NCBI RefSeq assembly: GCF_003336245.1
Contig: NZ_QPHM01000001.1
Span: forward strand, 248,001-312,000
DNA: 64,000 bases
Source: Haloplanus salinus
Lineage (GTDB): Archaea; Halobacteriota; Halobacteria; Halobacteriales; Haloferacaceae
Reading direction: 5' to 3'
Under the pieces are notes generated by a model. It had not been told where the DNA came from and searched no databases. It was given only the letters and a program-made list of their open reading frames with translations. Of this stretch, positions 17,229-25,866 are shown piece after piece. Position numbers and translations under genes: made by a program. Position 1 is the first letter of the stretch, and every line of letters starts with the position of its first letter.

Positions 17229-18449
17229 CTACGCGGTCGGTTCGACCGACAGCGCGTCGGCGGCCTGGCTCGCCTCGTGCTGGACGAGGTAGGCACGGTC
17301 GTCGGCGTAGTCGGCGGCCGCGGCGAGTGCGCGCTCGGTACCGATCTGTCGGAGCGCCCACGCGGCCGCGGCGCGGGTCTCGTCGGTATCGGCGTCGGCC
17401 AGCGCGTCCGCCAGCGGGTCGATGGCTCGCGTATCGCCGATGAGGCCGAGGGCGCGGGCGGCGTAGGGGCGGATCTGCTCGTTCTCGGCGGCGAGTTTGT
17501 TGGCGAGCGGTCCGGTCGCCTCGTCGCTCCCGATTTCGCCGAGCGCCTTGAACGTCACCTTCTGGAGGCCGGGGTCGGAGTCGGCGTCGACGTACTCCAA
17601 CAGCGTTTCGACGGCGTCCTCGGCGCCCATCTTGCCGATCGCTTTGATGCCTGGCTTGTCGCGCTTCCCCGCGCGCTGGTGCATGGCGTCGAACGCCGCC
17701 TCGTCGTTCATGCGCGTGAGGGCTTCGAGGCAGTGCCGTTCCATGAACTCCGACTGAAAGCTGTCGAGAGCCAGGAGGACCATCTCGACGTTGCCGCGCT
17801 GTTCCCACTCCTTGAGCGCGGCCCACTCGGGCGGGAAGTCCTTGTAGTGGCCGAGCACGTCGTAGTAGCCCTGCGCCCGCAGTTTCTCGTGGGTTTCGAG
17901 GTCGTCCCACTCCTCGGCGTCGTCCAATCCGGCTTCGAGCGCGTCGGTCGCCTCCAGCAGTGCCGCGATGGTTTCGGCGTCGTCGTCGGGGTTGAGACCC
18001 GCGTCGGCGACGGCCGCGGCGGCGGCGTCGAGGGCGGCGGCGTCGTCGCCCGAGAGGTCGGTGTCGAGCGTCTCGGTCACGTCCGCGACGAAGGTTTCCA
18101 CGGCCGCGGCGGCCTCCCCCTCGCCCGTCTCGGTCCAGCGGGTGTCGGCGAGCGTCGCCGTCGCGTCCTCGACGGCGTCGGTCACGTCCGAGGCGTAGGG
18201 CCCGCGGGCGGCCGCCAGATCCTCGCGGAGTGAGTCGAGCCGGTCGGCGAGTTCCGCGGCGGGGTCCTCGTCGTCCTCGTCGTCCTCGTCGGGGACCGCG
18301 TCGATGTCCTCGGCGATGGCGTCCACCTGCTCCTCGACGGCGTCGAGGTCAGCTTCGGTCTCGGCGGCGTCGAGCACCTCGGCCGCCTCGTCCAGGCGGG
18401 AGTCGAGGGTCTCGGCTGGGAGGTCGGTCTCGTCGTCCCCGTCGGTCAT
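17229..18449 (-). CDS. HEAT-repeat protein
   Basis: 406 aa. The N-terminal half (1-220) is very acidic and Ala-rich, probably coiled-coil (LDEAAEVLDAAETEADLDAVEEQ). A middle segment LETHEKLRAQGYYDVLGHYKDFPPEW is followed by HEAT-like repeats from about 250 to 400 (ALGEIGSDEATGPLANKL, ARALGLIGDTRAIDPLADAL, AWALRQIGTERALAAAADY). Such repeats bind proteins; PBS-lyase HEAT proteins are common in haloarchaea with unknown partners. The ATG at 18447-18449 begins the acidic part; farther upstream sequence has basic composition. Confidence 0.8.
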   Translation of the reverse strand: MTDGDDETDLPAETLDSRLDEAAEVLDAAETEADLDAVEEQVDAIAEDIDAVPDEDDEDDEDPAAELADRLDSLREDLAAARGPYASDVTDAVEDATATLADTRWTETGEGEAAAAVETFVADVTETLDTDLSGDDAAALDAAAAAVADAGLNPDDDAETIAALLEATDALEAGLDDAEEWDDLETHEKLRAQGYYDVLGHYKDFPPEWAALKEWEQRGNVEMVLLALDSFQSEFMERHCLEALTRMNDEAAFDAMHQRAGKRDKPGIKAIGKMGAEDAVETLLEYVDADSDPGLQKVTFKALGEIGSDEATGPLANKLAAENEQIRPYAARALGLIGDTRAIDPLADALADADTDETRAAAAWALRQIGTERALAAAADYADDRAYLVQHEASQAADALSVEPTA

Positions 18450-18546
18450 ACGCCCACACTCGGTGTGACTGTCAAAAGAGCGTTTCCATTCGGGCAGGGC
18501 GGTCCCCGCGAAAGCCACATGACGCCGGCGCGCGAACGCCGAGCGT

Positions 18547-19482
<936 letters not shown>

Positions 19483-19575
19483 CACACCCGCCGTCGGCGA
19501 CCAGCCGGCCGCATCCGGAGCCGACAGAGGGGATCGACGGGGGCATATATCCGCGTCCGGCTCTAGTCACTACGC

Positions 19576-20190
19576 ATGTCCAGCCGAGACGACGAGGAAC
19601 TGGCGGACCTGTTGGCCGACCTGGAGCGGACGCTGACGGACCTACGGGAGGCGGTCGACGAGGACGTCCGGGGGGGACGTGGCCGCCCGTCCCGCCGGCG
19701 CCCGCCCACGCCCGGGGAGATACTCAAGTTCACCGAGGAGTACACGCTCCCGACGGTCATCGCGCTGCTCGAAGCGACGGTACAGTCGCTGGAACTCCTG
19801 CGGGCGGTGCTTCGCCTCGCCGGGCCGGCGTCGAGCGCGGGCGAACTCCGTGATCGGCTGGAGTCGCGGGACGGACCCGAGACGGCGGCGCTTCGCGACG
19901 CGCTGGCCGACCTGCGCGACGCGCTGACCGGCGCGGACCTGCCCGAAGACTCGGCGGCACGGTCGATCCTGACCGACGCCAGGGAGTTGACCGCGGAGAT
20001 AGACGACCGCCTCGACGGGGCGGCGGGCGACCGACGTCGGGAGCAGCAGCGGGATCGCCCGTCGGGACGGGGCGTCGCCATCGACGTCGAGGAGGCGGAC
20101 GACGCCGTCGACGTGGACGCGGAGCTGGAATCGATCAAGGAGTCGATGGCCGAGGAGGCCGCGGACGACGCGGACGGCTCGGCGGAGTAG
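19576..20190 (+). CDS. Acidic helical protein of unknown function
   Basis: 204 aa. The N terminus (DDEELADLLADLERTLTDLREAVDE) is a predicted coiled coil. A basic, Pro-rich patch follows (GGRGRPSRRRPPTP), then a helical central region (FTEEYTLPTVIALLEATVQSLELLRAVL) and an acidic tail. It resembles conserved haloarchaeal DUF proteins that I cannot name with certainty. A CATATAT box (19543-19550) about 28 bases upstream supports the ATG at 19576. Confidence 0.65.
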   Translation: MSSRDDEELADLLADLERTLTDLREAVDEDVRGGRGRPSRRRPPTPGEILKFTEEYTLPTVIALLEATVQSLELLRAVLRLAGPASSAGELRDRLESRDGPETAALRDALADLRDALTGADLPEDSAARSILTDARELTAEIDDRLDGAAGDRRREQQRDRPSGRGVAIDVEEADDAVDVDAELESIKESMAEEAADDADGSAE

Positions 20191-20212
20191 ACGAGCGGAG
20201 AGCTGCCCCGGC

Positions 20213-20455
20213 CTACGACGCTTGCGCGGCGACGTACTCGTCCTCGACGCGCTCGATCAGACCGCGCTCCGAGAGCGTGTCGAGGACCGGGAACAACGAA
20301 ATCTTCTTGATGTCCAGGGCGGTCTGCAGGTCGTCGACCGTCGCGCCGTCGGAGACGGCGACGAACAGGTAGACCAGCTTCGAGTCGGCGGCGGTGAGGT
20401 CGTCGGGCAGGTCGAGTCGGTCCGTGGTCCGCGCGATCGTCTGGGTCGTACTCAT
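20213..20455 (-). CDS. Small winged-helix transcription regulator
   Basis: 80 aa. After a short arm, LTAADSKLVYLFVAVSDGATVDDLQTALDI forms the helix-turn-helix part and KKISLFPVLDTLSERGLIERVEDEYVAA the recognition helix and wing, as in TrmB/MarR-like mini-regulators. No ligand domain is present, so it may act as a bare DNA-binding dimer. An 11-bp palindrome (20476-20486) lies next to its TATA box, suggesting self-regulation. It ends close to the convergent helical-protein gene. Confidence 0.72.
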   Translation of the reverse strand: MSTTQTIARTTDRLDLPDDLTAADSKLVYLFVAVSDGATVDDLQTALDIKKISLFPVLDTLSERGLIERVEDEYVAAQAS

Positions 20456-20475
20456 CGTTCGATCGAAATGTCCAC

Positions 20476-20486
20476 TTACTAAGTAA
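20476..20486. promoter_or_regulatory. Palindrome at the promoter of the HTH gene
   Basis: TTACTAAGTAA is a perfect palindrome 21-31 bases ahead of the HTH start codon and overlaps the left part of its TATTAC/TTTATT box (20481-20493 on the plus strand). Its place fits a repressor site blocking TBP/TFB binding. Confidence 0.5.
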
Positions 20487-20612
20487 TAAACCCTTCCAAC
20501 GTATGCATCATATTCTGAAAACTCCTAATATGTGATGGTGTCTCAAGCTATACTTCACGTTCGTAAGTATGAAACCGTCTACCACGATCCGAGGGCGCGG
20601 GGGCCCGTCGCG

Positions 20613-21995
20613 TTACGACGTTCGTCCGCCCGCGGCGTCGATCCATCCGCGGATCCGACCCTCGTCGATGTCGGTGTCGGCCGCGACGACGGCCGGTTCG
20701 GCGTCCGCGAGCGTCTCGACGGTGCCGATGCCGGCCGCTTCGAGGCGGGAGGCGTACGCGGGGCCGATCCCGTCGAGTTCCTGCAGATCGGTGCCGGCGA
20801 CGTCGGCGTCGGTCGTCTCAACGTCCTCGGCGATGGCGGCGTCCGGGGTGTCGTCGGTCGCGTCGTCGTCCGTCTCCTCGATGGCTACCTCGACGGCGTC
20901 GTCGTCGACGACGGACCGCTCGGCGAACCACTCGGCCACGTCGGGCCAGAGGTGTTCGTGGCTAGAACTCGACACCGAGAGACCGATGTGGCCCGTCGAG
21001 AACTCCTTGAGTTCGGTGTCGTCGCTGCCGACGACGTCGTTGAACGGCCGACTCGCCTCCGGCGGGATGAGGTGGTCGTACTCGCCCATCACTTGGATCA
21101 CGGGCATCGTGATGTCGTCCAAGTCGACCCGCTCGCCGTTCAGTTCGAGTTCGCTCCGGTAGAGCTTGTTCTCCTGATAGACGTCCTCCAGGAACTGCTG
21201 GTATGCAGCACCGGCTACGTCGATGGGGTCGTTGAGCCACTTCTCCATCCGGGCGAAGTTCTCCACGAAGCCCTCGTCGTCGATGTTGTCGTAGAGGGTG
21301 CCGTACTTCGTGACGTAGTTGGTCACGGGATCCATCAGCGCGAACCCGACGTCCAAGAACTCCGCGGGCACGTTGCCGAAGGTGTCGGTGATGGCGCCAG
21401 GGGTGAAAAACTCCTCGTCGCCCCACATCTCGAGGATGCCGCCGGTGCCGTCGAAGCAGAGGCCGGCCGCCATCAGACCCAGATTGCGGACCTTCTCGGG
21501 GTGGAGCGCGGCGTACATGACGCTCATCGTCCCGCCCATGCAGTAGCCCATGAGGTTGATCGCGTCTTGGCCGGAGCGTTCGCGCACCGCGTCGACACAG
21601 TTGTCGATGTAGCGGTTGACGTAGTCGTGAAGCGATAGTGACGCATCGAGGTCCGAGGGCTCGCCCCAGTCGATCATGTACACGTCGAAGCCGGCTTCGA
21701 GCATCCGACGGATGACGCTCCGATCCGGCTGGAGGTCGAGGATGTACGGCCGGTTGATGAGCGCGTAGACGAACAGGAGCGGTACGTCGTGGCGCTCCTC
21801 CTCCGGCACCAAGGGTTCGTAGTGGTGGAGTTCGAGTTTGTTCTCTTCGTACACTACCTCGCTCGGCGTCGCTCCCACCTCGACGTTGGCCATCGTCTCC
21901 AGCCCGTCCGGGATGGAACCGACGGACCCCGCGTCGTCGGCGGCGCGTTCCCAGAGGTTACGCTGGGCGTCCAGCGGGAAGGTGAATGGGTTCAT
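20613..21995 (-). CDS. phaC: Class III polyhydroxyalkanoate synthase PhaC with HhH tail
   Basis: 460 aa. It joins (R)-3-hydroxyacyl-CoA into polyester on granules together with PhaE. The lipase-like box GYCMGG carries the nucleophile Cys152; the other triad members are Asp307 (GEYDHL) and His336 (TGHIGL). After an acidic linker (365-400), residues 402-455 ([20 protein letters not shown]...GRIRGWID) form a helix-hairpin-helix-like tail, known from DNA-binding proteins and absent from bacterial class III enzymes. The start overlaps the phaE stop (ATGA), so the two subunits are coupled. Confidence 0.95.
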   Translation of the reverse strand: MNPFTFPLDAQRNLWERAADDAGSVGSIPDGLETMANVEVGATPSEVVYEENKLELHHYEPLVPEEERHDVPLLFVYALINRPYILDLQPDRSVIRRMLEAGFDVYMIDWGEPSDLDASLSLHDYVNRYIDNCVDAVRERSGQDAINLMGYCMGGTMSVMYAALHPEKVRNLGLMAAGLCFDGTGGILEMWGDEEFFTPGAITDTFGNVPAEFLDVGFALMDPVTNYVTKYGTLYDNIDDEGFVENFARMEKWLNDPIDVAGAAYQQFLEDVYQENKLYRSELELNGERVDLDDITMPVIQVMGEYDHLIPPEASRPFNDVVGSDDTELKEFSTGHIGLSVSSSSHEHLWPDVAEWFAERSVVDDDAVEVAIEETDDDATDDTPDAAIAEDVETTDADVAGTDLQELDGIGPAYASRLEAAGIGTVETLADAEPAVVAADTDIDEGRIRGWIDAAGGRTS

Positions 21996-22534
21996 AGCTG
22001 TTCGAGCACCTGATCGAGCTTCCGCTCGATCGAGTGTTGCCGACGTTCGAGTTCGACGAGTCGTTCCCCGACTTCGCGCACGTCGCCGACGGTGGCGAAA
22101 TTGAGCGCGTGGAGCGTCTCCTCGGAGGCCTCGTCGATGTTCTGGCGCATGTCCATCGCCTCCTCGACGGTCTGACCGGTCGCCGCCGCGAACGCCGTCG
22201 TCGTCATCATCTCCTTGAACGCCTCGTTGGCCGAGGAGAGCCAGATGTCACGGAACTCCTCGGGGTCGACGTCTTCGCCCTGCATGGCGCTGCCCATGCG
22301 CTCGAAGGAGGTTTCGGCGGCGTCCATCCACGCCTCGTAGGCGCGCATCGACCCCTCGTACCCCTCCTGGATACGCTTCTCGGAGAGGTTGTCCTCCATC
22401 GAATCCATCCAGGCGTCCATGAAGGCCGACTGGGCGTCGAGGTTCCGGTCGAGGGCGTTCATATACGTCTCCGTCATGCGTTCCAGGAACGCGTCCATCT
22501 GTCCGTCGAACGTACCGCTGGCTTCGTTGGTCAT
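21992..22534 (-). CDS. phaE: PHA synthase subunit PhaE
   Basis: 180 aa, helical, rich in Met, Glu and aromatic residues ([55 protein letters not shown]). The C-terminal coiled coil [23 protein letters not shown] fits haloarchaeal PhaE, which is shorter than bacterial PhaE and needed for PhaC activity. The ATG at 22534 is used rather than a TTG nine bases upstream. It overlaps phaC by four bases and follows phaP by 39 bases. Confidence 0.9.
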   Translation of the reverse strand: MTNEASGTFDGQMDAFLERMTETYMNALDRNLDAQSAFMDAWMDSMEDNLSEKRIQEGYEGSMRAYEAWMDAAETSFERMGSAMQGEDVDPEEFRDIWLSSANEAFKEMMTTTAFAAATGQTVEEAMDMRQNIDEASEETLHALNFATVGDVREVGERLVELERRQHSIERKLDQVLEQL

Positions 22535-22573
22535 CGTATGCAAATAGGGGGATCGGGGGTGAAAACGCTCCGG

Positions 22574-23044
22574 TTAGGCCGACTCCGCCATTTCCTCGGC
22601 GGACGCGACGACCTCTTCGGTCGTCTCCGCGGCGTCGGACTGCAGCTGCTCGAAGGCGTCGAAGCTCTCGGCGAGCATCTCGAGTTGCATCTCGGTCATC
22701 TCGTCGTAAGTCGCCTCGGCCTCGTCGAGGCCCTCGAGGAAGGACCGCCACGCGTCCTCGTGAATCTCGTCGGCGGCCTCGAACTGCTCGTCGACGGCGG
22801 CTTCGAGCTCCGCGACGGACTCCTCGGGGAACATCGTCGTCATCCCGTCGAGGGACGCCTCGATGGCCGACTTCGAGAGCATGACGCCGCTCTTCTGGAC
22901 GGACTTGGCCGACTCGAAGGAGCCGAACCAGGTCTCCACGGCGGCGCGCTGGGCGTCGATGCCCGTCTCCATCGCGCGGCGGCTCTGGTCGATCATGGTA
23001 CGCTGCAACTCGAAGGCCGAACTGAAGGGGTTGGAAGCACTCAT
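22574..23044 (-). CDS. phaP: Phasin PhaP (PHA granule coat protein)
   Basis: 156 aa, almost entirely helical and amphipathic: NPFSSAFELQRTMIDQSRRAMETG, then a long stretch with EASLDGMTTMFPEESVAELEAAVDEQF. It closely fits the haloarchaeal phasin type described in Haloferax, which coats granules and controls their size and number. The ATG at 23042-23044 is chosen; the frame stays open upstream but into phaR with basic composition. Encoded directly after phaR (4-base gap), so probably one phaRP transcript. Confidence 0.87.
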   Translation of the reverse strand: MSASNPFSSAFELQRTMIDQSRRAMETGIDAQRAAVETWFGSFESAKSVQKSGVMLSKSAIEASLDGMTTMFPEESVAELEAAVDEQFEAADEIHEDAWRSFLEGLDEAEATYDEMTEMQLEMLAESFDAFEQLQSDAAETTEEVVASAEEMAESA

Positions 23045-23048
23045 TGTA

Positions 23049-23363
23049 TCACTCCGAATTTCGTTTGACGGGGATGACGATTGTCTGGACGATGTCGCCG
23101 TCCTCGATGTCGAGCGTCTCGCGCTCGGCATCGGGAATGCTGATGCGACCCCCGCTCTGCACGCGGGTCTTGAACATGGCCGTGCCCATACTCATCGCGC
23201 CGAGCTGCGAGAACCCGTCGAATCCGCTCCCGGCGCCCGCCGACATGAACTGCTTGAACAGCTTCATCTGCCGTTCGACGGCGTCTTCGCTCGCGTCCTG
23301 AAACTGCTGGGCAAAGGGCATCCCCGGCCACATCGGCGCACCACCGTCCTCGTCTTGCGTCAT
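23049..23363 (-). CDS. phaR: PHA regulator PhaR with AbrB-type DNA-binding domain
   Basis: 104 aa. The C-terminal part (FKTRVQSGGRISIPDAERETLDIEDGDIVQTIVIPV) is a SpoVT/AbrB swapped-hairpin domain that binds DNA as a dimer. The N-terminal half (PFAQQFQDASEDAVERQMKLFKQFM) is an amphipathic helix like a phasin, so the protein can sit on granules. In Haloferax mediterranei the matching PhaR represses phaRP and is titrated by PHA. The same gene order here supports the same role. Its promoter faces the MaoC gene. Confidence 0.85.
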   Translation of the reverse strand: MTQDEDGGAPMWPGMPFAQQFQDASEDAVERQMKLFKQFMSAGAGSGFDGFSQLGAMSMGTAMFKTRVQSGGRISIPDAERETLDIEDGDIVQTIVIPVKRNSE

Positions 23364-23515
23364 CCTTGCTCCAACTGATGGCGGCCAGAGGCATAAACTT
23401 TACTTTTGTTACCATCCTATACCATTCAAAGACATCGAACGGCTTTAGTCGGAGACGCCCGGCCACGAAAGCGACCAGTCTTTAAGCAATCACTCCCAAC
23501 AAACACCAACAAACG
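23364..23515. promoter_or_regulatory. Divergent phaR / maoC promoter region
   Basis: This AT-richer spacer holds AAGTTTATGC (minus strand, 23391-23400), 28-37 bases before phaR, and CTTTAAGC (23480-23487), about 30 bases before maoC. PhaR is the obvious candidate to bind here, based on its Haloferax counterpart. Confidence 0.6.
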
Positions 23516-24175
23516 ATGCAGGACCGAACCACCACGTCGATGAGCGAGGTCACGGATACGTGGCTTCAGTCGCAGAAACACCTCTCGAACAGCGTCGAAC
23601 ACTTCTACAACAGCATGATGGCCGCGAACCGGGCGATGTTCCCGACGTTCGCCGATGGTGCGGACGACGCGGACGACCGTCAGCCCGCGCCCGCTCCCGA
23701 ACTCACCTACTCGAAGTCGGAGTGGACGTTCGAACGCTCCGACGAAGGCGACGGGGTGGTTAGCGTCGGCGACCGCATCCGGTTCTCGAAGCGCCTCACC
23801 GAGGAGGAGATCCGGGTGTTCGCGGACGCCAGCGGTGACACGAACCGACTCCACCTCGACTCGGACTTCGCCGAACGGACTCGGTTCGGCCGACAGATCG
23901 TTCACGGAACGCTCGTCTCCGGCGTCATCAGCGCCGCGCTCGCGCGCCTCCCCGGGCTGACGATCTATCTGTCGCAGGACCTCCAGTTCCTCGGCCCCGT
24001 CGACATCGGCGAGACGGTCACCGCCATCTGCGAAGTGGTCGAGGACCTCGGCGACGGCCGCTACCGGCTGACGACCGTCGTCGAAGACGAGGACGGCGAG
24101 ACGGTTATCGACGGCGAGGCCATCGTCCTCATCGACGAGGTACCCGAGGACGCCCTTGACGAAGTCGACGCGTAG
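23516..24175 (+). CDS. MaoC-family (R)-specific enoyl-CoA hydratase (PhaJ-like) with granule-type N terminus
   Basis: 219 aa. Residues 75-210 are a hot-dog-fold hydratase with the hydratase-2 motif FADASGDTNRLHLD...FGRQIVHGTL (catalytic Asp and His). It can convert trans-enoyl-CoA to (R)-3-hydroxyacyl-CoA, the PhaC substrate. Residues 10-45 (VTDTWLQSQKHLSNSVEHFYNSMM) form an extra amphipathic helix like that of phasins and PhaE, which may target the enzyme to granules. Divergent from phaR. An internal ATG at 23540 would give a slightly shorter form. Confidence 0.88.
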   Translation: MQDRTTTSMSEVTDTWLQSQKHLSNSVEHFYNSMMAANRAMFPTFADGADDADDRQPAPAPELTYSKSEWTFERSDEGDGVVSVGDRIRFSKRLTEEEIRVFADASGDTNRLHLDSDFAERTRFGRQIVHGTLVSGVISAALARLPGLTIYLSQDLQFLGPVDIGETVTAICEVVEDLGDGRYRLTTVVEDEDGETVIDGEAIVLIDEVPEDALDEVDA

Positions 24176-24231
24176 CTGCTTCTCGCCGTCCCCGGCGCCC
24201 CGGACCGCTGCCGGGAGAGAACCCCGCCGTC

Positions 24232-24312
24232 ATACGGGTCATTGTAAGTCGGTACCGGTGGTTCGCCGACCGTCCGGGCGAACCACCGGGAAACAGTTAC
24301 AATAATCCGTAT
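24232..24312. repeat. 81-bp inverted-repeat element between maoC and the thiolase operon
   Basis: 16-bp ends (24232-24247 and 24297-24312) are inverted repeats with two mismatches. Inside is a perfect 13-bp hairpin, CCGGTGGTTCGCC (24255-24267) with its complement at 24277-24289 and a 9-base loop. It fills the gap between two convergent genes and covers the last base of the right-hand stop codon. It could end transcription from both sides or be a MITE. The end motif resembles the element at 17128-17228. Confidence 0.65.
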
Positions 24313-24671
24313 CAGACCGGCTCGAACCGGTAGCCGTCCCACTCCTGACTGTCGGGCTCGCGGATACCGGCCCCCGGCTCCCGGAGTTCCTCGACGTACA
24401 CCGGCCGCACCTCGTCGCCGATGGCAACCTCGTCGCCCGTCGTCACGCCACCGATGGCACGGACGGGTTCGCCGTCGACGTCGAACTCGACGATTGCGAG
24501 CGTGTTCGGTTCGCGGACGCCCGGCGGCGCCGCCGTACTCGTCGTCCACGTGATCACCTCGGCGGTGTAGTCGCTGAGGTCGACCGTATCGACCGGTTCC
24601 TCTCCACCCGGGCCGATCGGGTGGCCGGGGTACGTGATGCTGCCGTCGGGGTAGCGGTACGCTTCCATCAT
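24312..24671 (-). CDS. OB-fold (DUF35-type) thiolase partner subunit
   Basis: 119 aa. Residues about 30-112 form a DUF35 OB-fold: VDTVDLSDYTAEVITWTTSTAAPPGVREPNTLAIVEFDVDGEPVRAIGGV...IGDEVRPVYVEEL. The zinc-ribbon cysteines common in DUF35 proteins are missing. In Haloferax the beta-ketothiolases PhaA and BktB consist of a catalytic alpha and an OB-fold beta subunit; this is the beta subunit by position. Its start overlaps the thiolase stop (TAATG). A second ATG three bases later is equally possible. Confidence 0.85.
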   Translation of the reverse strand: MMEAYRYPDGSITYPGHPIGPGGEEPVDTVDLSDYTAEVITWTTSTAAPPGVREPNTLAIVEFDVDGEPVRAIGGVTTGDEVAIGDEVRPVYVEELREPGAGIREPDSQEWDGYRFEPV

Positions 24672-25825
24672 TAGTTGGCCTCCATGAGGGTAGTGATGAC
24701 GCAGTTGCCGAAGCCGCCGACGTTACACGCCAAGCCGGTGTCGGCGTCGCCGACCTGTCGCTTGCCGGCCTCGCCCATCAGCTGTTCGTAGATTTCGTAC
24801 ACCTGTGCGACGCCGCTGGCACCCAGCGGATGCCCCTTCGACTTCAGGCCGCCCGAGGGGTTGATCGGCATGTCGCCGCCCATCTCCGTGCGACCCTCCT
24901 CGATTGCCTTCCAGCCCTCGCCTTTCTCGAAGAAGCCGAGGTCCTCGCTCTGGAGGAACTCGAGGATGGTGAACATGTCGTGGAGTTCGGCCACGTCCAC
25001 GTCGTCGGGACCCACGTCGGCCATGTCGTAGGCGATGCGGCTCGACTCGACGACGCCGCGCATCGTCGTCGGATCCGCGCGCTCGTGGACGACGTGGGTG
25101 TCCGTCGCGCCGCCGACGCCGGGCACGAGGACGTAGTCGTCGGTGTACTCCTTCGCGACCGACTCGGGACAGAACATGAGCGCCGCGCTCCCGTCCGTGA
25201 TCGGACAGAAGTCGTACAATCGGAGCGGGTCGGCCACGATGGGCGACTCGAGCACCGTGTCGAGGTCGACTTCCTTCCGGAACTGGGCGTGCGGATTGTG
25301 GACGCCGTGTTTGTGGTTTTTCACCGCCACCTTCCCCAGACTCTCCCGGGGTGCGTCGTACGTATCGAGGTAGAGCCGCGCCGTCAGCCCCGCGAAACTC
25401 GGGAGGGTCACGCCGTGTTTGTACTCGACGGGATGGGTGATGGAGGCGATGACGTCCGTCGCCTCCGGGGTCGTCCGGTGGGTCATCTTCTCCGCGCCCA
25501 CGAGGAGCGTCATGTCGCTGGCGCCGGAGGCGACCGATTGCCAGGCGTGTTTGACGCCCGCGCCGCCGCTCGAACTCGTCTGGTCGATGCGAGCGGTGTA
25601 CGCCGGCATCGCCGCGAGGTCGTGGGCGATGGCGTTCATGATCCCCGTCTGCCCCTCGAACTCGCCGCTCGCCATGTTCGAGACGTAGAGGTGATCGACG
25701 GCGTCCGGCGACACTCCCGCGTCGTCCAGACAGGCCGTGCCGGCCTCGGAGAGGAGATCCAGCACCCACCCGTCCCGTCGGCCGAACTGGGTCATCGACG
25801 CGCCGATGATCGCTACGTTCTCCAT
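24671..25825 (-). CDS. Haloarchaeal-type beta-ketothiolase, catalytic alpha subunit (Ser nucleophile)
   Basis: 384 aa thiolase fold. The usual active-site Cys is replaced: the motif reads RIDQTSSSGGAG, putting Ser84 at the nucleophile position. The His motifs AELHDMFT and HPLGASGVAQ remain, giving the Ser-His-His site described for haloarchaeal thiolases. It condenses or cleaves acyl-CoA, supplying ketoacyl-CoA for PHA or degrading fatty acids. Overlaps its OB-fold partner. A 7-bp inverted repeat lies just upstream (25837-25853). Confidence 0.88.
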   Translation of the reverse strand: MENVAIIGASMTQFGRRDGWVLDLLSEAGTACLDDAGVSPDAVDHLYVSNMASGEFEGQTGIMNAIAHDLAAMPAYTARIDQTSSSGGAGVKHAWQSVASGASDMTLLVGAEKMTHRTTPEATDVIASITHPVEYKHGVTLPSFAGLTARLYLDTYDAPRESLGKVAVKNHKHGVHNPHAQFRKEVDLDTVLESPIVADPLRLYDFCPITDGSAALMFCPESVAKEYTDDYVLVPGVGGATDTHVVHERADPTTMRGVVESSRIAYDMADVGPDDVDVAELHDMFTILEFLQSEDLGFFEKGEGWKAIEEGRTEMGGDMPINPSGGLKSKGHPLGASGVAQVYEIYEQLMGEAGKRQVGDADTGLACNVGGFGNCVITTLMEAN

Positions 25826-25836
25826 ACGCCTTCCGC

Positions 25837-25853
25837 GTAAGCCACCGGCTTAC
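25837..25853. promoter_or_regulatory. Inverted repeat in the thiolase promoter
   Basis: GTAAGCC and GGCTTAC separated by ACC lie 12-28 bases ahead of the thiolase ATG, next to a GGTAAAC box on the minus strand. The position fits an operator over the transcription start, within a 41-base gap after ctaB. Confidence 0.45.
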
Positions 25854-25866
25854 CGTTTACCCTTTT

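Noticed and set aside
24232-24312. CRISPR or tRNA-like structure
   Set aside because: Only one hairpin with inverted, not direct, repeats; no cloverleaf can be drawn.
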